This document shows, one piece after another, positions 1 to 6,445 of a stretch of 6,477 nt of DNA. The DNA is taken from contig CAIYOL010000151.1 of NCBI GenBank assembly GCA_903927855.1, positions 1 to 6,477 on the forward strand. The letters are read 5' to 3'. The notes beneath the pieces were generated by a model that made no database searches, had not been told where the DNA came from, and worked only from the letters and a program-made list of their open reading frames with translations. Origin of the DNA: an uncultured Planctomycetota bacterium (GTDB taxonomy: Bacteria; Planctomycetota; Phycisphaerae; Sedimentisphaerales; Anaerobacaceae). The stretch's first letter is position 1, and every line of letters begins with the position of its first letter. The translations under genes were made by a program, and so were the position numbers.

Positions 1-1151
1 AGTAAAATGACCGCCGCCAGTGCCAGCGAATTGAATGGATTGCTCTGACGACGAAAGAAAAGCGATAAACAAAAAACAAGGCAGATTATTGCCGCTCGAA
101 ATGCCGGCGGGTTCGACGGAATTACCAGCACAAACATCGCCGCCGCAATCATGCAAACAGCCGCTTGAATCTTTCTGGATAGTCCTGCCGTTTTACACAG
201 CCACCATATCATTCCGACAAAAATACCGAAGTTCATCCCCGATAGACACACAAAGTGCAAAAGCCCCGTCCTGCGAAACGCCTCGAAAGTAGCGATGTCC
301 ATCTCTGCCCTGTAACCCAGAACAAGTGCCTGCAGCAGGCGTTCGCTTTCATCCTGCGGATACGGGCTGCCTAATAATGATTGCACAGCAATCTTTTTTG
401 CCTTTCCTTTTATTTTCGCAAAAAAATCTGTAGAACCGCTTTGAATTACTTCAATGGCCTCCCGTGATTCGATTGACGCCGCGACAAAAACATTTTTTCT
501 CGCAAGATACCTGGCAACGTCGAACTGGCCCGGGTTAGTTGCCTTCTCGAACCTGTCTAACCAGCAATACGCCTGAATATAATCACCGGCTTTCAAACCC
601 AGCACCGGCTCATTAACCTGTACCCGCACTGTGCCGCTCAGCTTTGCCCACCCGTCATCAGTTTCGACTTCACCGAGCTTCAGGTAAAAACTGCTGGTTG
701 GGTCGTTGTGCGTAAACTTTGCAAATGCCCAGCCCTCGTTTTTATTGACGTATGGCTCGGTAATAATCTGCCCGCGAATTGTCACCAACTTCCGCTCACT
801 AGTGATAAATTTACTGATATCGTTGCTCGCCGGCTGCTCGCAGCTTCTCAGCCGAATCGCGCCAAGACAAACAAAGCAAACCAAAGCCGTATATGCCAAT
901 ATGTATGGCAGTTTCTCTTCTCGGCCGCGGCATACGACATACGAAACAATCGTCGCCGTCGCGCAAACCCCAACGGCCGCCGGCCAAAACCAAACCGGCA
1001 AACCAAATTCATCTTGTATTAAAATCCCCGCAATCAAACCCACCGCAGCAAATAGCAGGGGGGCTGTGCTTATGATTTGCTTGTGAGATTCTGCGACGCC
1101 CCCCCTGAGCTGTTTATCAATCAGTTCTAATTTCTGCTGTATATCATCCAT
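1..1151 (-). CDS. comEC: ComEC/Rec2-family DNA uptake channel, N-terminal part (cut by window edge)
   Basis: An uninterrupted minus-strand frame runs from an ATG at 1151 off the left edge, giving 383 codons. Residues about 28-46, 54-73 and 82-99 are three hydrophobic helices. Residues about 120-200 are a soluble beta-rich part ending in NPGQFDVARYL (206-216), the pattern that closes the DUF4131 domain of ComEC. The ComEC/Rec2 'competence' domain follows: ALVLGYRAEM near 275, then LLHFVCLSGMNFGIFVG (297-313), which matches the family's H-L-x-x-x-S-G-L-H motif, then PPAFRAAIICLVF and FNSLALAA, matching its later R-A and N-S-L-A-L-A signatures. In known systems ComEC forms the inner-membrane channel that passes single-stranded DNA into the cytoplasm. 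The rest of the channel and any C-terminal metallo-beta-lactamase-like domain lie outside the window. No good Shine-Dalgarno precedes this ATG, so the start is the best visible choice rather than proven. It diverges from typA. The family call is firm; competence itself is not shown. Confidence 0.93.
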   Translation of the reverse strand, partial: MDDIQQKLELIDKQLRGGVAESHKQIISTAPLLFAAVGLIAGILIQDEFGLPVWFWPAAVGVCATATIVSYVVCRGREEKLPYILAYTALVCFVCLGAIRLRSCEQPASNDISKFITSERKLVTIRGQIITEPYVNKNEGWAFAKFTHNDPTSSFYLKLGEVETDDGWAKLSGTVRVQVNEPVLGLKAGDYIQAYCWLDRFEKATNPGQFDVARYLARKNVFVAASIESREAIEVIQSGSTDFFAKIKGKAKKIAVQSLLGSPYPQDESERLLQALVLGYRAEMDIATFEAFRRTGLLHFVCLSGMNFGIFVGMIWWLCKTAGLSRKIQAAVCMIAAAMFVLVIPSNPPAFRAAIICLVFCLSLFFRRQSNPFNSLALAAVIL

Positions 1152-1204
1152 TAAATATCTGTAAAGGCGCAGCAGAAAGGGTAAATGTGGATTGAAAAAT
1201 CCGG

Positions 1205-1248
1205 TTTTTTAAAAAAAAGATTGACGCTCACAAAAAAAAATGTAAAAT
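1205..1248 (+). promoter_or_regulatory. Sigma70-type promoter for typA-GH127
   Basis: A -35 hexamer TTGACG (1221-1226) and a -10 hexamer TAAAAT (1243-1248) each match consensus at 5 of 6 positions, with a 16-bp spacer. A T6A8 tract (1205-1218) sits directly upstream of the -35 and resembles an UP element. A further A9 run lies in the spacer. The predicted transcript start is near 1255, giving a leader of about 68 nt before typA. It is read from sequence only. Confidence 0.65.
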
Positions 1249-1267
1249 AACCCTCTTTCGTAACTGG

Positions 1268-1287
1268 GATTAAGACAAATCTTGATT
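1268..1287 (+). other. Weak hairpin in the typA leader
   Basis: GATTAAGA (1268-1275) can pair with TCTTGATT (1280-1287) across a CAAA loop: 8 pairs including two G-U. It is AU-rich and weak. No T-tract follows, so it is not a terminator. It could modestly affect leader structure or be chance. The typA ribosome-binding site is itself poor: GAGA at 1312-1315, 7 nt before the ATG. An AGGA at 1299-1302 lies too far upstream. Confidence 0.2.
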
Positions 1288-1322
1288 GTTCATTTGCCAG
1301 GAATCCTTTTTGAGAATTTTTT

Positions 1323-3179
1323 ATGTATTCAGACTATATTCGTAATGTGGCGATAATCGCCCACGTTGACCACGGCAAAACGACGCTGGTCGACCAGCTT
1401 CTCTATCAGTCCGGCACCTTCCGGACCGAGGACCTTGATAAGCTGGCCGGCAGCAAGCACGACTTGATTATGGACTCCAACCCCATCGAGCGGGAGCGTG
1501 GCATAACAATCCTCAGCAAAAACTGCGCTATTTACTACACTACCAGCAAAGGCAACGAATACAAAATCAACATAATCGACACGCCCGGCCACGCCGATTT
1601 CGGCGGCGAGGTCGAACGCGTCCTGAAAATGGCCGACGGCGTCCTCCTTCTGGTCGATGCCTTCGAAGGCCCTATGCCGCAGACAAGATTTGTCTTAAGC
1701 AAGGCCCTCGAGAATAAACTAAGGCCCATAGTCGTAGTCAATAAGATTGACCGCGAAAACAGCCGTCCCCACGATGTCGTCAACGAGGTGTTCGATTTGC
1801 TCGTTCAGCTTGGCGCCGACGATAAGGCCCTCGACTTCCCTGTCGTTTTCGCTTCCGCAAGAGAAGGTTGGGCGACAACTGACCCCGCCAAAAAAACCAA
1901 TAATATGCAGCTTGTATTCAAGACCATTATAAAAAATATTCCTGCGCCGAAGGCCCTCCCAGATGCCCCGCTGCAGATGCTCGTAACAAGTCTCGAATAT
2001 TCGGATTACGTGGGAAAAATCGCCGTAGGAAGGGTCTTCGCGGGGCAAATAAGCGAGGGGCAGAACGTTACTGTAATTGACGCCGATAATGTGCATACCC
2101 AGCAGAAGGTCCTGCAGGTTCATCTGTTTGATGGCCTCGGCCGAAAGCAGGTTCCAACCGTTTTAGCCGGCGATATATGTGCCGTATCAGGCCTTGACCC
2201 CGTTGATATCGGTAACACTATTGCTTGTGCCGACAATCCTTCTCGGCTCGCCGTTATCGCTGTCGATGAGCCGACAATGTCGATGACCTTCCGCGTTAAC
2301 GATGGTCCTTTCGCTGGCAGGGACGGCAAATACGTTACCAGCAGGCAAATTGGCGAACGGCTCGAAAAGGAGCTTCAGCATAATGTCGCGCTGAGGGTCG
2401 CGCCCGGCCTGACGCCGGAAGAGTTTATTGTTTCCGGCAGGGGCCTTATGCATCTCGGTATCCTGCTGGAGAATATGCGGCGGGAAGGTTACGAGATTTG
2501 TGTCGGCAAACCGGAAGTAATCGTCAAAGTTATCGACGGCGTTCACCACGAGCCGATAGAATTGCTTGCGGTCGATTGCCCCATCGATTGCCAGAGCTCC
2601 ATAATGTCTCTTGTGGGCGAGCGGCGGTGCGAAGTAGTTAAAATAGACGCCAAGAGCGGTACGAGCGATTTTATTCATATGGAATTTCTCCTGCCGTCTC
2701 GCGGCCTGTTCGGCCTGCACGCAAGGATGATGAACGCCACACAGGGCAAAGCCATTATGCACCATTCGTTCGAAAGATACGAGCCGATGCGAGGCTCGAT
2801 TCCCCAGCGCAAGGCTGGTGTTATGATTGCGACCACCCCCGGCCGGGTAACGGCTTATGCTCTCGATGCCTTATACGACCGCGGCTTCTTTTTCGTCGAG
2901 CCAGGCGAAGAGATTTACGCAGGCCAGGTTGTAGGCGAACACTGCAAGGATAACGACATACCTGTAAATCCGGTAAGGCTCAAGCAGATGAGCAATATGC
3001 GTTCGTCCAGCAAAGATGAAGCCGCTCAAATCCGCCCGGCTCGAAAAATGAGTCTCGAACTGGCGATGGAGTATATCCAATCCGATGAGCTTGTTGAAAT
3101 TTGCCCCAATTCCATCCGAATCCGAAAGCGCTTTCTGAAAGAACAAGACCGCCGACGCGCTGCAAGAAAAGGACAATAG
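1323..3179 (+). CDS. typA: Translational GTPase TypA/BipA
   Basis: A complete 618-residue protein, close to the usual length of about 605-615. All GTPase motifs are present: G1 AHVDHGKT (13-20), G2 region RERGITI (57-63), G3 DTPGH (86-90), G4 NKID (140-143) and G5 SAR (178-180). EF-G-like domains follow. The TypA-specific C-terminus carries [10 protein letters not shown], the [21 protein letters not shown] stretch and the [16 protein letters not shown] block near the end, which separates it from EF-G, LepA and Tet(M). TypA binds the ribosome in the GTP form and in studied bacteria helps 50S assembly and growth under stress or cold. It acts in the cytoplasm. The ATG at 1323 places the G1 motif at the normal distance from the N-terminus; its Shine-Dalgarno is weak. 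It is read from the 1221-1248 promoter and followed 4 nt later by the GH127 gene. Nothing in it looks broken. Confidence 0.98.
   Translation: MYSDYIRNVAIIAHVDHGKTTLVDQLLYQSGTFRTEDLDKLAGSKHDLIMDSNPIERERGITILSKNCAIYYTTSKGNEYKINIIDTPGHADFGGEVERVLKMADGVLLLVDAFEGPMPQTRFVLSKALENKLRPIVVVNKIDRENSRPHDVVNEVFDLLVQLGADDKALDFPVVFASAREGWATTDPAKKTNNMQLVFKTIIKNIPAPKALPDAPLQMLVTSLEYSDYVGKIAVGRVFAGQISEGQNVTVIDADNVHTQQKVLQVHLFDGLGRKQVPTVLAGDICAVSGLDPVDIGNTIACADNPSRLAVIAVDEPTMSMTFRVNDGPFAGRDGKYVTSRQIGERLEKELQHNVALRVAPGLTPEEFIVSGRGLMHLGILLENMRREGYEICVGKPEVIVKVIDGVHHEPIELLAVDCPIDCQSSIMSLVGERRCEVVKIDAKSGTSDFIHMEFLLPSRGLFGLHARMMNATQGKAIMHHSFERYEPMRGSIPQRKAGVMIATTPGRVTAYALDALYDRGFFFVEPGEEIYAGQVVGEHCKDNDIPVNPVRLKQMSNMRSSSKDEAAQIRPARKMSLELAMEYIQSDELVEICPNSIRIRKRFLKEQDRRRAARKGQ
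3167..3173 (+). promoter_or_regulatory. Ribosome-binding site of GH127 gene inside typA
   Basis: AAAAGGA lies within the last codons of typA, with its AGGA core 10 nt before the ATG at 3184. Ribosomes finishing typA stop at 3177-3179, between this site and the next start, so translational coupling or re-initiation is plausible. It also supports the ATG at 3184 as the true start. Confidence 0.65.
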
Positions 3180-3183
3180 TTCT

Positions 3184-5148
3184 ATGAAGTCCTCCGTTAC
3201 CTGTTTGGTTCTTCTTTTACTTTTAATCCCCGCCCCGGCTTTCGGCCTCCAGCAAACATATAAAGATTACCCCATTTCGATGGTCGACATCAATAAAGTC
3301 CGGCTCACCGACGACTTTTGGCTGCCCAAAATCAAGACCGTCCAAAATACGACCATTCCCTTTGCCTTTGAGAAATGCCGCACCGAAGGCCGTCTGGACA
3401 ACTTCCTCATCGCCGGCGGCAAAAAGCAGGGCAAAGTCCTCGGAAAAATGCCTTTCGACGACTCAGATGTATATAAAATCATCGAAGGCGCGTCTCTCTC
3501 ATTGATAACATGCCCCGACAAGCAGCTCGACGCCTACCTCGATTCGGTCATAGACATTATCCGCACCGGCCAGGAGCCTGACGGCTACATTACGACTTGG
3601 TTCACCATCGACCCCAACAATCCGCCTGCCCCCTGGGTACAGAAAACAGGCCCTCGCTGGACTCGCGAAGCAAGCAGTCACGAACTATATAATAGCGGTC
3701 ACCTGTTCGAAGCCGCTGCCGCCCATTTTGCGGCTACCGGCAAACGCAACCTTCTGGATATCGCGACCAAAAACGCCGACCTGCTCGTCGCCAGTTTCGG
3801 CCCAGGCAAACTCTCAATACCTCCGGGCCATCAGATTGTCGAAACCGGTCTCATTAAGCTTTACCGTATTACCGGCAATGTTAAATATCTGCAGCTCGCC
3901 AAATACTTTCTCGACCTCCGGGGCGACCCGAACACGCATTCACTTTACGGCGCTTATAGCCAGGACCATATACCTGTTACACAGCAGACCGAAATCACAG
4001 GCCACGCCGTCCGCGCGGTCTATATGTACGCCGGTATGACAGATATTGCGGCTATTTATGGCGACCAGGCATACTTAAATGCGGTCAATAGCATCTGGTC
4101 CAATCTCACTGAATGTAAGATGTACATCACAGGCGGCATCGGCGCTAAACACGAGCAGGAATCGTTAGGCACCGATTACGAATTGCCCAACCTGACCGCT
4201 TATTGCGAAACCTGTGCCTCAATCGGCAATGTCTATTGGAATAATCGCCTGTTTATGTTGACCGGCGACGCTAAATACTATGACGTCATTGAACGCTCCC
4301 TCTACAATGGTTTGATTGCCGGTATTTCCCTCGATGGCAAAAGCTTCTTTTACGTCAACCCGCTTGAAGCCGATGGCAAATTTGAATTTAATCAGGGTGC
4401 AAAGACCCGCCAGAATTGGTTCGACTGCTCCTGTTGCCCGACAAATCTGGTTCGCTTTATCCCTTCTCTGTCTGGCTTAATTTACGCCCAGCAAAAAGAC
4501 GAATTGTACGTCAACCTTTATGTAGCCAGTTCCGCAAAATTAACTGTTAATAATAAGCCGGTAACTATCGAGCAGGAGACCCTCTACCCCTGGCAGGGAG
4601 ATGTTAATATAATAATTACTCCTGTCACCCCACAGCGTTTCACTCTGAAATTCCGCATTCCCGGCTGGGCGATAAATCAGCCTCTCCCCGGCAATTTGTA
4701 TTCTTATACCGATACCGAAAGTAGTAAAATTGTTATTATGGTAAACGGCCAAGAAATCAAATATGACACACATCTCAGCTACGCGGCAATTACCCGAAAA
4801 TGGAAAGCAGGGGACGCGGTTACTATAAAGCTGCCTATGACTATCCGCCATGTAATCGCCAACGAGCAAGTTAAGGATGACCGCGATAAAGCTGCTCTTG
4901 AATATGGCCCTATCGTGTATTGCCTCGAAGGCATAGATAACGGCAATAAATTAGATAACTTCATTCTGCCTGACAATGCAATGTTGAGGGTGGAAAAACG
5001 AAACGATTTGCTCAATGGCGTCAATATAATTACTGGTCTCGTTCCGGCTAATAATGTTAAAGGTATGCTGATACTTACCGCTATTCCATATTACACCTGG
5101 TCGAACCGCGGCCCCGACACTATGAAACTCTGGCTCCCAAGAAAATAA
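3184..5148 (+). CDS. Secreted GH127 beta-L-arabinofuranosidase (DUF1680)
   Basis: A 654-residue protein, close to the 658 of the characterised Bifidobacterium enzyme HypBA1. Residues 1-21 form a signal peptide: K2, a leucine-rich core and an AFG cleavage site before L22. The family start VRLTDDFW lies near 39-46. Further family motifs are HELYNSGH (166-173), GHAVR (273-277), TDYELPN, ETCAS (342-346) and CSCCP (415-419). By alignment to HypBA1, E326 matches the acid/base Glu322, E342/C344/C417/C418 match the zinc ligands, and C417 is the cysteine nucleophile. The E-to-E spacing of 16 residues is the same as in HypBA1. The protein ends at the usual NRGPDTMKLWLP segment with no extra binding domain. 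It should release L-arabinofuranose from plant or algal polysaccharides or hydroxyproline glycans, probably in the periplasm. The related family GH146 also derives from DUF1680, so the exact linkage is uncertain. It appears co-transcribed with typA. Confidence 0.93.
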   Translation: MKSSVTCLVLLLLLIPAPAFGLQQTYKDYPISMVDINKVRLTDDFWLPKIKTVQNTTIPFAFEKCRTEGRLDNFLIAGGKKQGKVLGKMPFDDSDVYKIIEGASLSLITCPDKQLDAYLDSVIDIIRTGQEPDGYITTWFTIDPNNPPAPWVQKTGPRWTREASSHELYNSGHLFEAAAAHFAATGKRNLLDIATKNADLLVASFGPGKLSIPPGHQIVETGLIKLYRITGNVKYLQLAKYFLDLRGDPNTHSLYGAYSQDHIPVTQQTEITGHAVRAVYMYAGMTDIAAIYGDQAYLNAVNSIWSNLTECKMYITGGIGAKHEQESLGTDYELPNLTAYCETCASIGNVYWNNRLFMLTGDAKYYDVIERSLYNGLIAGISLDGKSFFYVNPLEADGKFEFNQGAKTRQNWFDCSCCPTNLVRFIPSLSGLIYAQQKDELYVNLYVASSAKLTVNNKPVTIEQETLYPWQGDVNIIITPVTPQRFTLKFRIPGWAINQPLPGNLYSYTDTESSKIVIMVNGQEIKYDTHLSYAAITRKWKAGDAVTIKLPMTIRHVIANEQVKDDRDKAALEYGPIVYCLEGIDNGNKLDNFILPDNAMLRVEKRNDLLNGVNIITGLVPANNVKGMLILTAIPYYTWSNRGPDTMKLWLPRK

Positions 5149-5250
5149 ATCGGATATTTTTTCTCCTGCTCAACTGCTCCACTGTTCAACTGTTCCTCGC
5201 CTTCGGCGGTCGGCTTCCGGAAACAACAGCAAACAATCAACTCGAAACTC
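5149..5250. other. Convergent spacer, no clear terminator
   Basis: This is 102 bp between the GH127 stop and the minus-strand gene's stop. It holds the octamer array (5166-5197), a very short hairpin CGCC-TTC-GGCG (5198-5208), and the palindrome TTCCGGAA (5215-5222). Neither hairpin is followed by a T-run on either strand. How the two converging transcripts end is therefore not evident. Confidence 0.5.
5166..5197. repeat. Octamer tandem array, 4 units (CTGYTCMA)
   Basis: Four consecutive 8-bp units read CTGCTCAA / CTGCTCCA / CTGTTCAA / CTGTTCCT on the plus strand. Units differ by one to three bases. It starts 18 bp after the GH127 stop. It has no role I can identify; the pattern suggests slippage expansion or a dispersed intergenic repeat. 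Confidence 0.75.
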
Positions 5251-6027
5251 TTATTTAGCTTGATTTGCTTCCTCTGTTTTTCTTTGAGCATCCATCTCTT
5301 TTCTAGTCGTTACATCATTGTTTTTTAGTCTAATCTCATTCTCATCATTCAATCCCACATCTTCCTTCCTGAACTCTTTCCCCAAGGTTTTAACTACAGA
5401 ACGAGAGCCATCAGTTATTTTAAGTTCACATAATTGTTCTGTTTCAAAAACTGAGCCGGGTATATTGATGTCTATGTAATTTCCGCTGTACGTATTTGAC
5501 CAAAACACATTATCACCATTATAGTTAGTGAGTTTCACTTCCAAAGGTTTATCTCCATCGTAAAAGCCGCTGTAATGATAATATCGAGTGGGATGAAAGT
5601 TTTCATCATAACGGACGTTATAAAGCAAGTTTTTGAAATAAGCATCTATTGGAGGATGGCTTGTTATCTCACCGATAGAATTTATACTGACTAAATTAAC
5701 CTTGTGCTTGCCGTTTGAAAACCTGTCACTATAAAAACCGAAGCATTCACGCTCCAAAATATCGTCTCTTATCCAGTTACCAATCTGCACTTCATCGACA
5801 TATACAAATACTTTATTAGCATCTGAGGGAATATTTCTGATCACAACACCCACATCCCCGGAGATATTGTTAAAATCGGGTTTTGACTCTCCCTGTTTAA
5901 AAAACTCAACATATATCCCGCTTTCGTTGCTGTCTCCGTTTTGTAAACGATTTGGTTCTTTAGTAGCATAACAAGTAGGTAGAAAGAATATTCCGATTGT
6001 CAGTAATATAAAAATTATCTTTTTCAT
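5251..6027 (-). CDS. Secreted protein of unknown function, probable Ig-like beta-sandwich
   Basis: A 258-residue protein with a clear signal peptide (K2-K3, hydrophobic 4-16, probable cleavage after A21). I do not recognise a named family. Residues about 55-133 have the look of an Ig or fibronectin-like fold: GDVGVVI, VFVYVDEV, then NGKHKVNLVSINSIGE, a frequent strand-turn-strand pattern in bacterial Ig-like domains. Residues about 135-215 resemble a second beta domain rich in Tyr, Asn and Gly. The tail (216-258) is hydrophilic with many K, E, N and R, without membrane segment or sorting motif. A binding or structural role outside the cytoplasm is possible, with no enzyme motif seen. The start at 6027 is supported by GAGGAG (6035-6040 on the minus strand) 7 nt upstream. 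Sampled 60-base stretches are about 37-43% GC, against about 60% in a sampled typA stretch, so it may have been acquired. It converges on the GH127 gene and is alone on its strand. Confidence 0.78.
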   Translation of the reverse strand: MKKIIFILLTIGIFFLPTCYATKEPNRLQNGDSNESGIYVEFFKQGESKPDFNNISGDVGVVIRNIPSDANKVFVYVDEVQIGNWIRDDILERECFGFYSDRFSNGKHKVNLVSINSIGEITSHPPIDAYFKNLLYNVRYDENFHPTRYYHYSGFYDGDKPLEVKLTNYNGDNVFWSNTYSGNYIDINIPGSVFETEQLCELKITDGSRSVVKTLGKEFRKEDVGLNDENEIRLKNNDVTTRKEMDAQRKTEEANQAK

Positions 6028-6034
6028 TGGATTA

Positions 6035-6040
6035 CTCCTC
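6035..6040 (-). promoter_or_regulatory. Strong Shine-Dalgarno of the secreted-protein gene
   Basis: GAGGAG on the minus strand lies 7 nt before the ATG at 6027. It is by far the best ribosome-binding site in the window and fixes this start. The contrast with the weak sites before typA and comEC fits a gene with a different history. Confidence 0.75.
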
Positions 6041-6103
6041 TAACCTAATTCGCTTGTACTGCTTACTGCTCAGATACTTTTTATCTGCATACTATCGCTG
6101 TAG

Positions 6104-6122
6104 TTTATCCAAGTTTTATCCA
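6104..6122 (-). repeat. Direct repeat TGGATAAA x2 at 11-bp spacing
   Basis: On the minus strand the exact octamer TGGATAAA occurs at 6122-6115 and again at 6111-6104, start to start 11 bp, about one helical turn. A weaker copy, GGTTGAAA, lies 11 bp further upstream. The first exact copy overlaps the proposed -10 of the secreted-protein gene. It could be an operator for a protein binding one face of the helix, or another short-period repeat like those nearby. Confidence 0.45.
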
Positions 6123-6140
6123 TTTTTCAACCTCTGTCAA
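6113..6140 (-). promoter_or_regulatory. Putative promoter of the secreted-protein gene
   Basis: On the minus strand a perfect -35 TTGACA (6140-6135) is followed after 16 bp by TAAAAC (6118-6113), which matches 4 of 6 positions of the -10 consensus. The leader to the ATG at 6027 would be about 80 nt. The perfect -35 is the main support; the -10 is weak. Confidence 0.45.
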
Positions 6141-6145
6141 TACCA

Positions 6146-6175
6146 AAAAACCGTGTAAATCTGTGTCCATCCGTG
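6146..6175 (-). repeat. Decamer tandem array, 3 units (CACRGATnnA-like)
   Basis: On the minus strand three 10-bp units read CACGGATGGA / CACAGATTTA / CACGGTTTTT. They end 5 bp upstream of the TTGACA box. Phrases of the CACGGAT type recur between genes in planctomycete and other environmental genomes as I recall them, but I could not check that here. Confidence 0.65.
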
Positions 6176-6262
6176 GCTTACAGAATTTTTTCAATCAAAA
6201 ACGATGGTACCTTTTGACAAATCCGCAAATTCCGTAAATTTTTTTTATTCCTTTAGCCACAT

Positions 6263-6297
6263 CGAGTTACGAGAACCGAGCAACGAGAGACGATAGC
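6263..6297. repeat. Heptamer tandem array, 5 units (CGAnnnn)
   Basis: Consecutive 7-bp units read CGAGTTA / CGAGAAC / CGAGCAA / CGAGAGA / CGATAGC on the plus strand. CGAG is kept in the first four units while the last three positions vary. The fixed-core, variable-tail form is not simple exact duplication. No function is known to me. Confidence 0.7.
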
Positions 6298-6330
6298 AAT
6301 TTTCGCATCAAAAGTGTTAGTTCGTCCAAT

Positions 6331-6352
6331 TACGAAGGGACGTATTCCCGTA
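6331..6352 (+). other. Bulged hairpin upstream of the terminator-like hairpin
   Basis: TAC (6331-6333) pairs with GTA (6350-6352), and GGGA (6337-6340) with TCCC (6346-6349), leaving a 3-nt bulge (6334-6336) on the 5' side and a CGTAT loop. A competing fold pairs CGTCC (6323-6327) with GGACG (6338-6342), so two alternative structures share the same bases. Confidence 0.35.
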
Positions 6353-6353
6353 G

Positions 6354-6406
6354 CCCCCGTCGTTTTACTTCGCAAAAGCGAAGTAACGGGGGGAGAGTCT
6401 TTTTTT
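6354..6406 (+). terminator. Rho-independent terminator-like hairpin
   Basis: CCCCCGT (6354-6360) pairs with ACGGGGG (6386-6392), and TACTTCGC (6366-6373) with GCGAAGTA (6378-6385), around an AAAA loop. A 5-nt bulge (6361-6365) lies on the 5' arm. A T7 run (6400-6406) follows on the plus strand, about 7 nt after the stem, farther than in a classic terminator. No plus-strand gene lies just upstream, so it may end a small RNA, stop GH127 read-through far downstream, or be a palindromic repeat. On the minus strand no T-run follows. Confidence 0.5.
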
Positions 6407-6445
6407 GAAAGGAAACCCAATGCCCTCCGGCTAAGTCAAATAATC

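Noticed and set aside
35..1086. Several open plus-strand frames inside the comEC region
   Set aside because: They lie opposite a continuous minus-strand frame with clear ComEC motifs and show low-complexity, family-free translations.
1189..1210. Terminator-like GGATT-GAAA-AATCC hairpin followed by T6 on the plus strand
   Set aside because: No plus-strand gene lies upstream, the stem is only 5 bp, and the T-run is part of the A/T tract upstream of the typA promoter.
1152..1250. A divergent promoter for comEC (TTGTGA ... TAAAAA on the minus strand)
   Set aside because: Each hexamer matches only 4 of 6 positions and both fall in A/T-rich sequence where such matches are expected by chance.
1323..3179. 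typA as LepA, EF-G or a Tet(M)-type protein
   Set aside because: The length and the C-terminal [16 protein letters not shown] block are specific to TypA/BipA.
3184..3250. GH127 product as a lipoprotein through C7
   Set aside because: C7 lies too early, before the hydrophobic core; the AFG site at 19-21 fits signal peptidase I.
5965..6027. Lipobox LPTC in the orphan secreted protein
   Set aside because: Threonine directly before the cysteine is rare in lipoboxes, and a good signal peptidase I site follows at A21. Not fully excluded.
6408..6434. Tiny frame MPSG-stop with an AAAGGA upstream
   Set aside because: Four codons with no downstream gene in view to regulate; likely chance.
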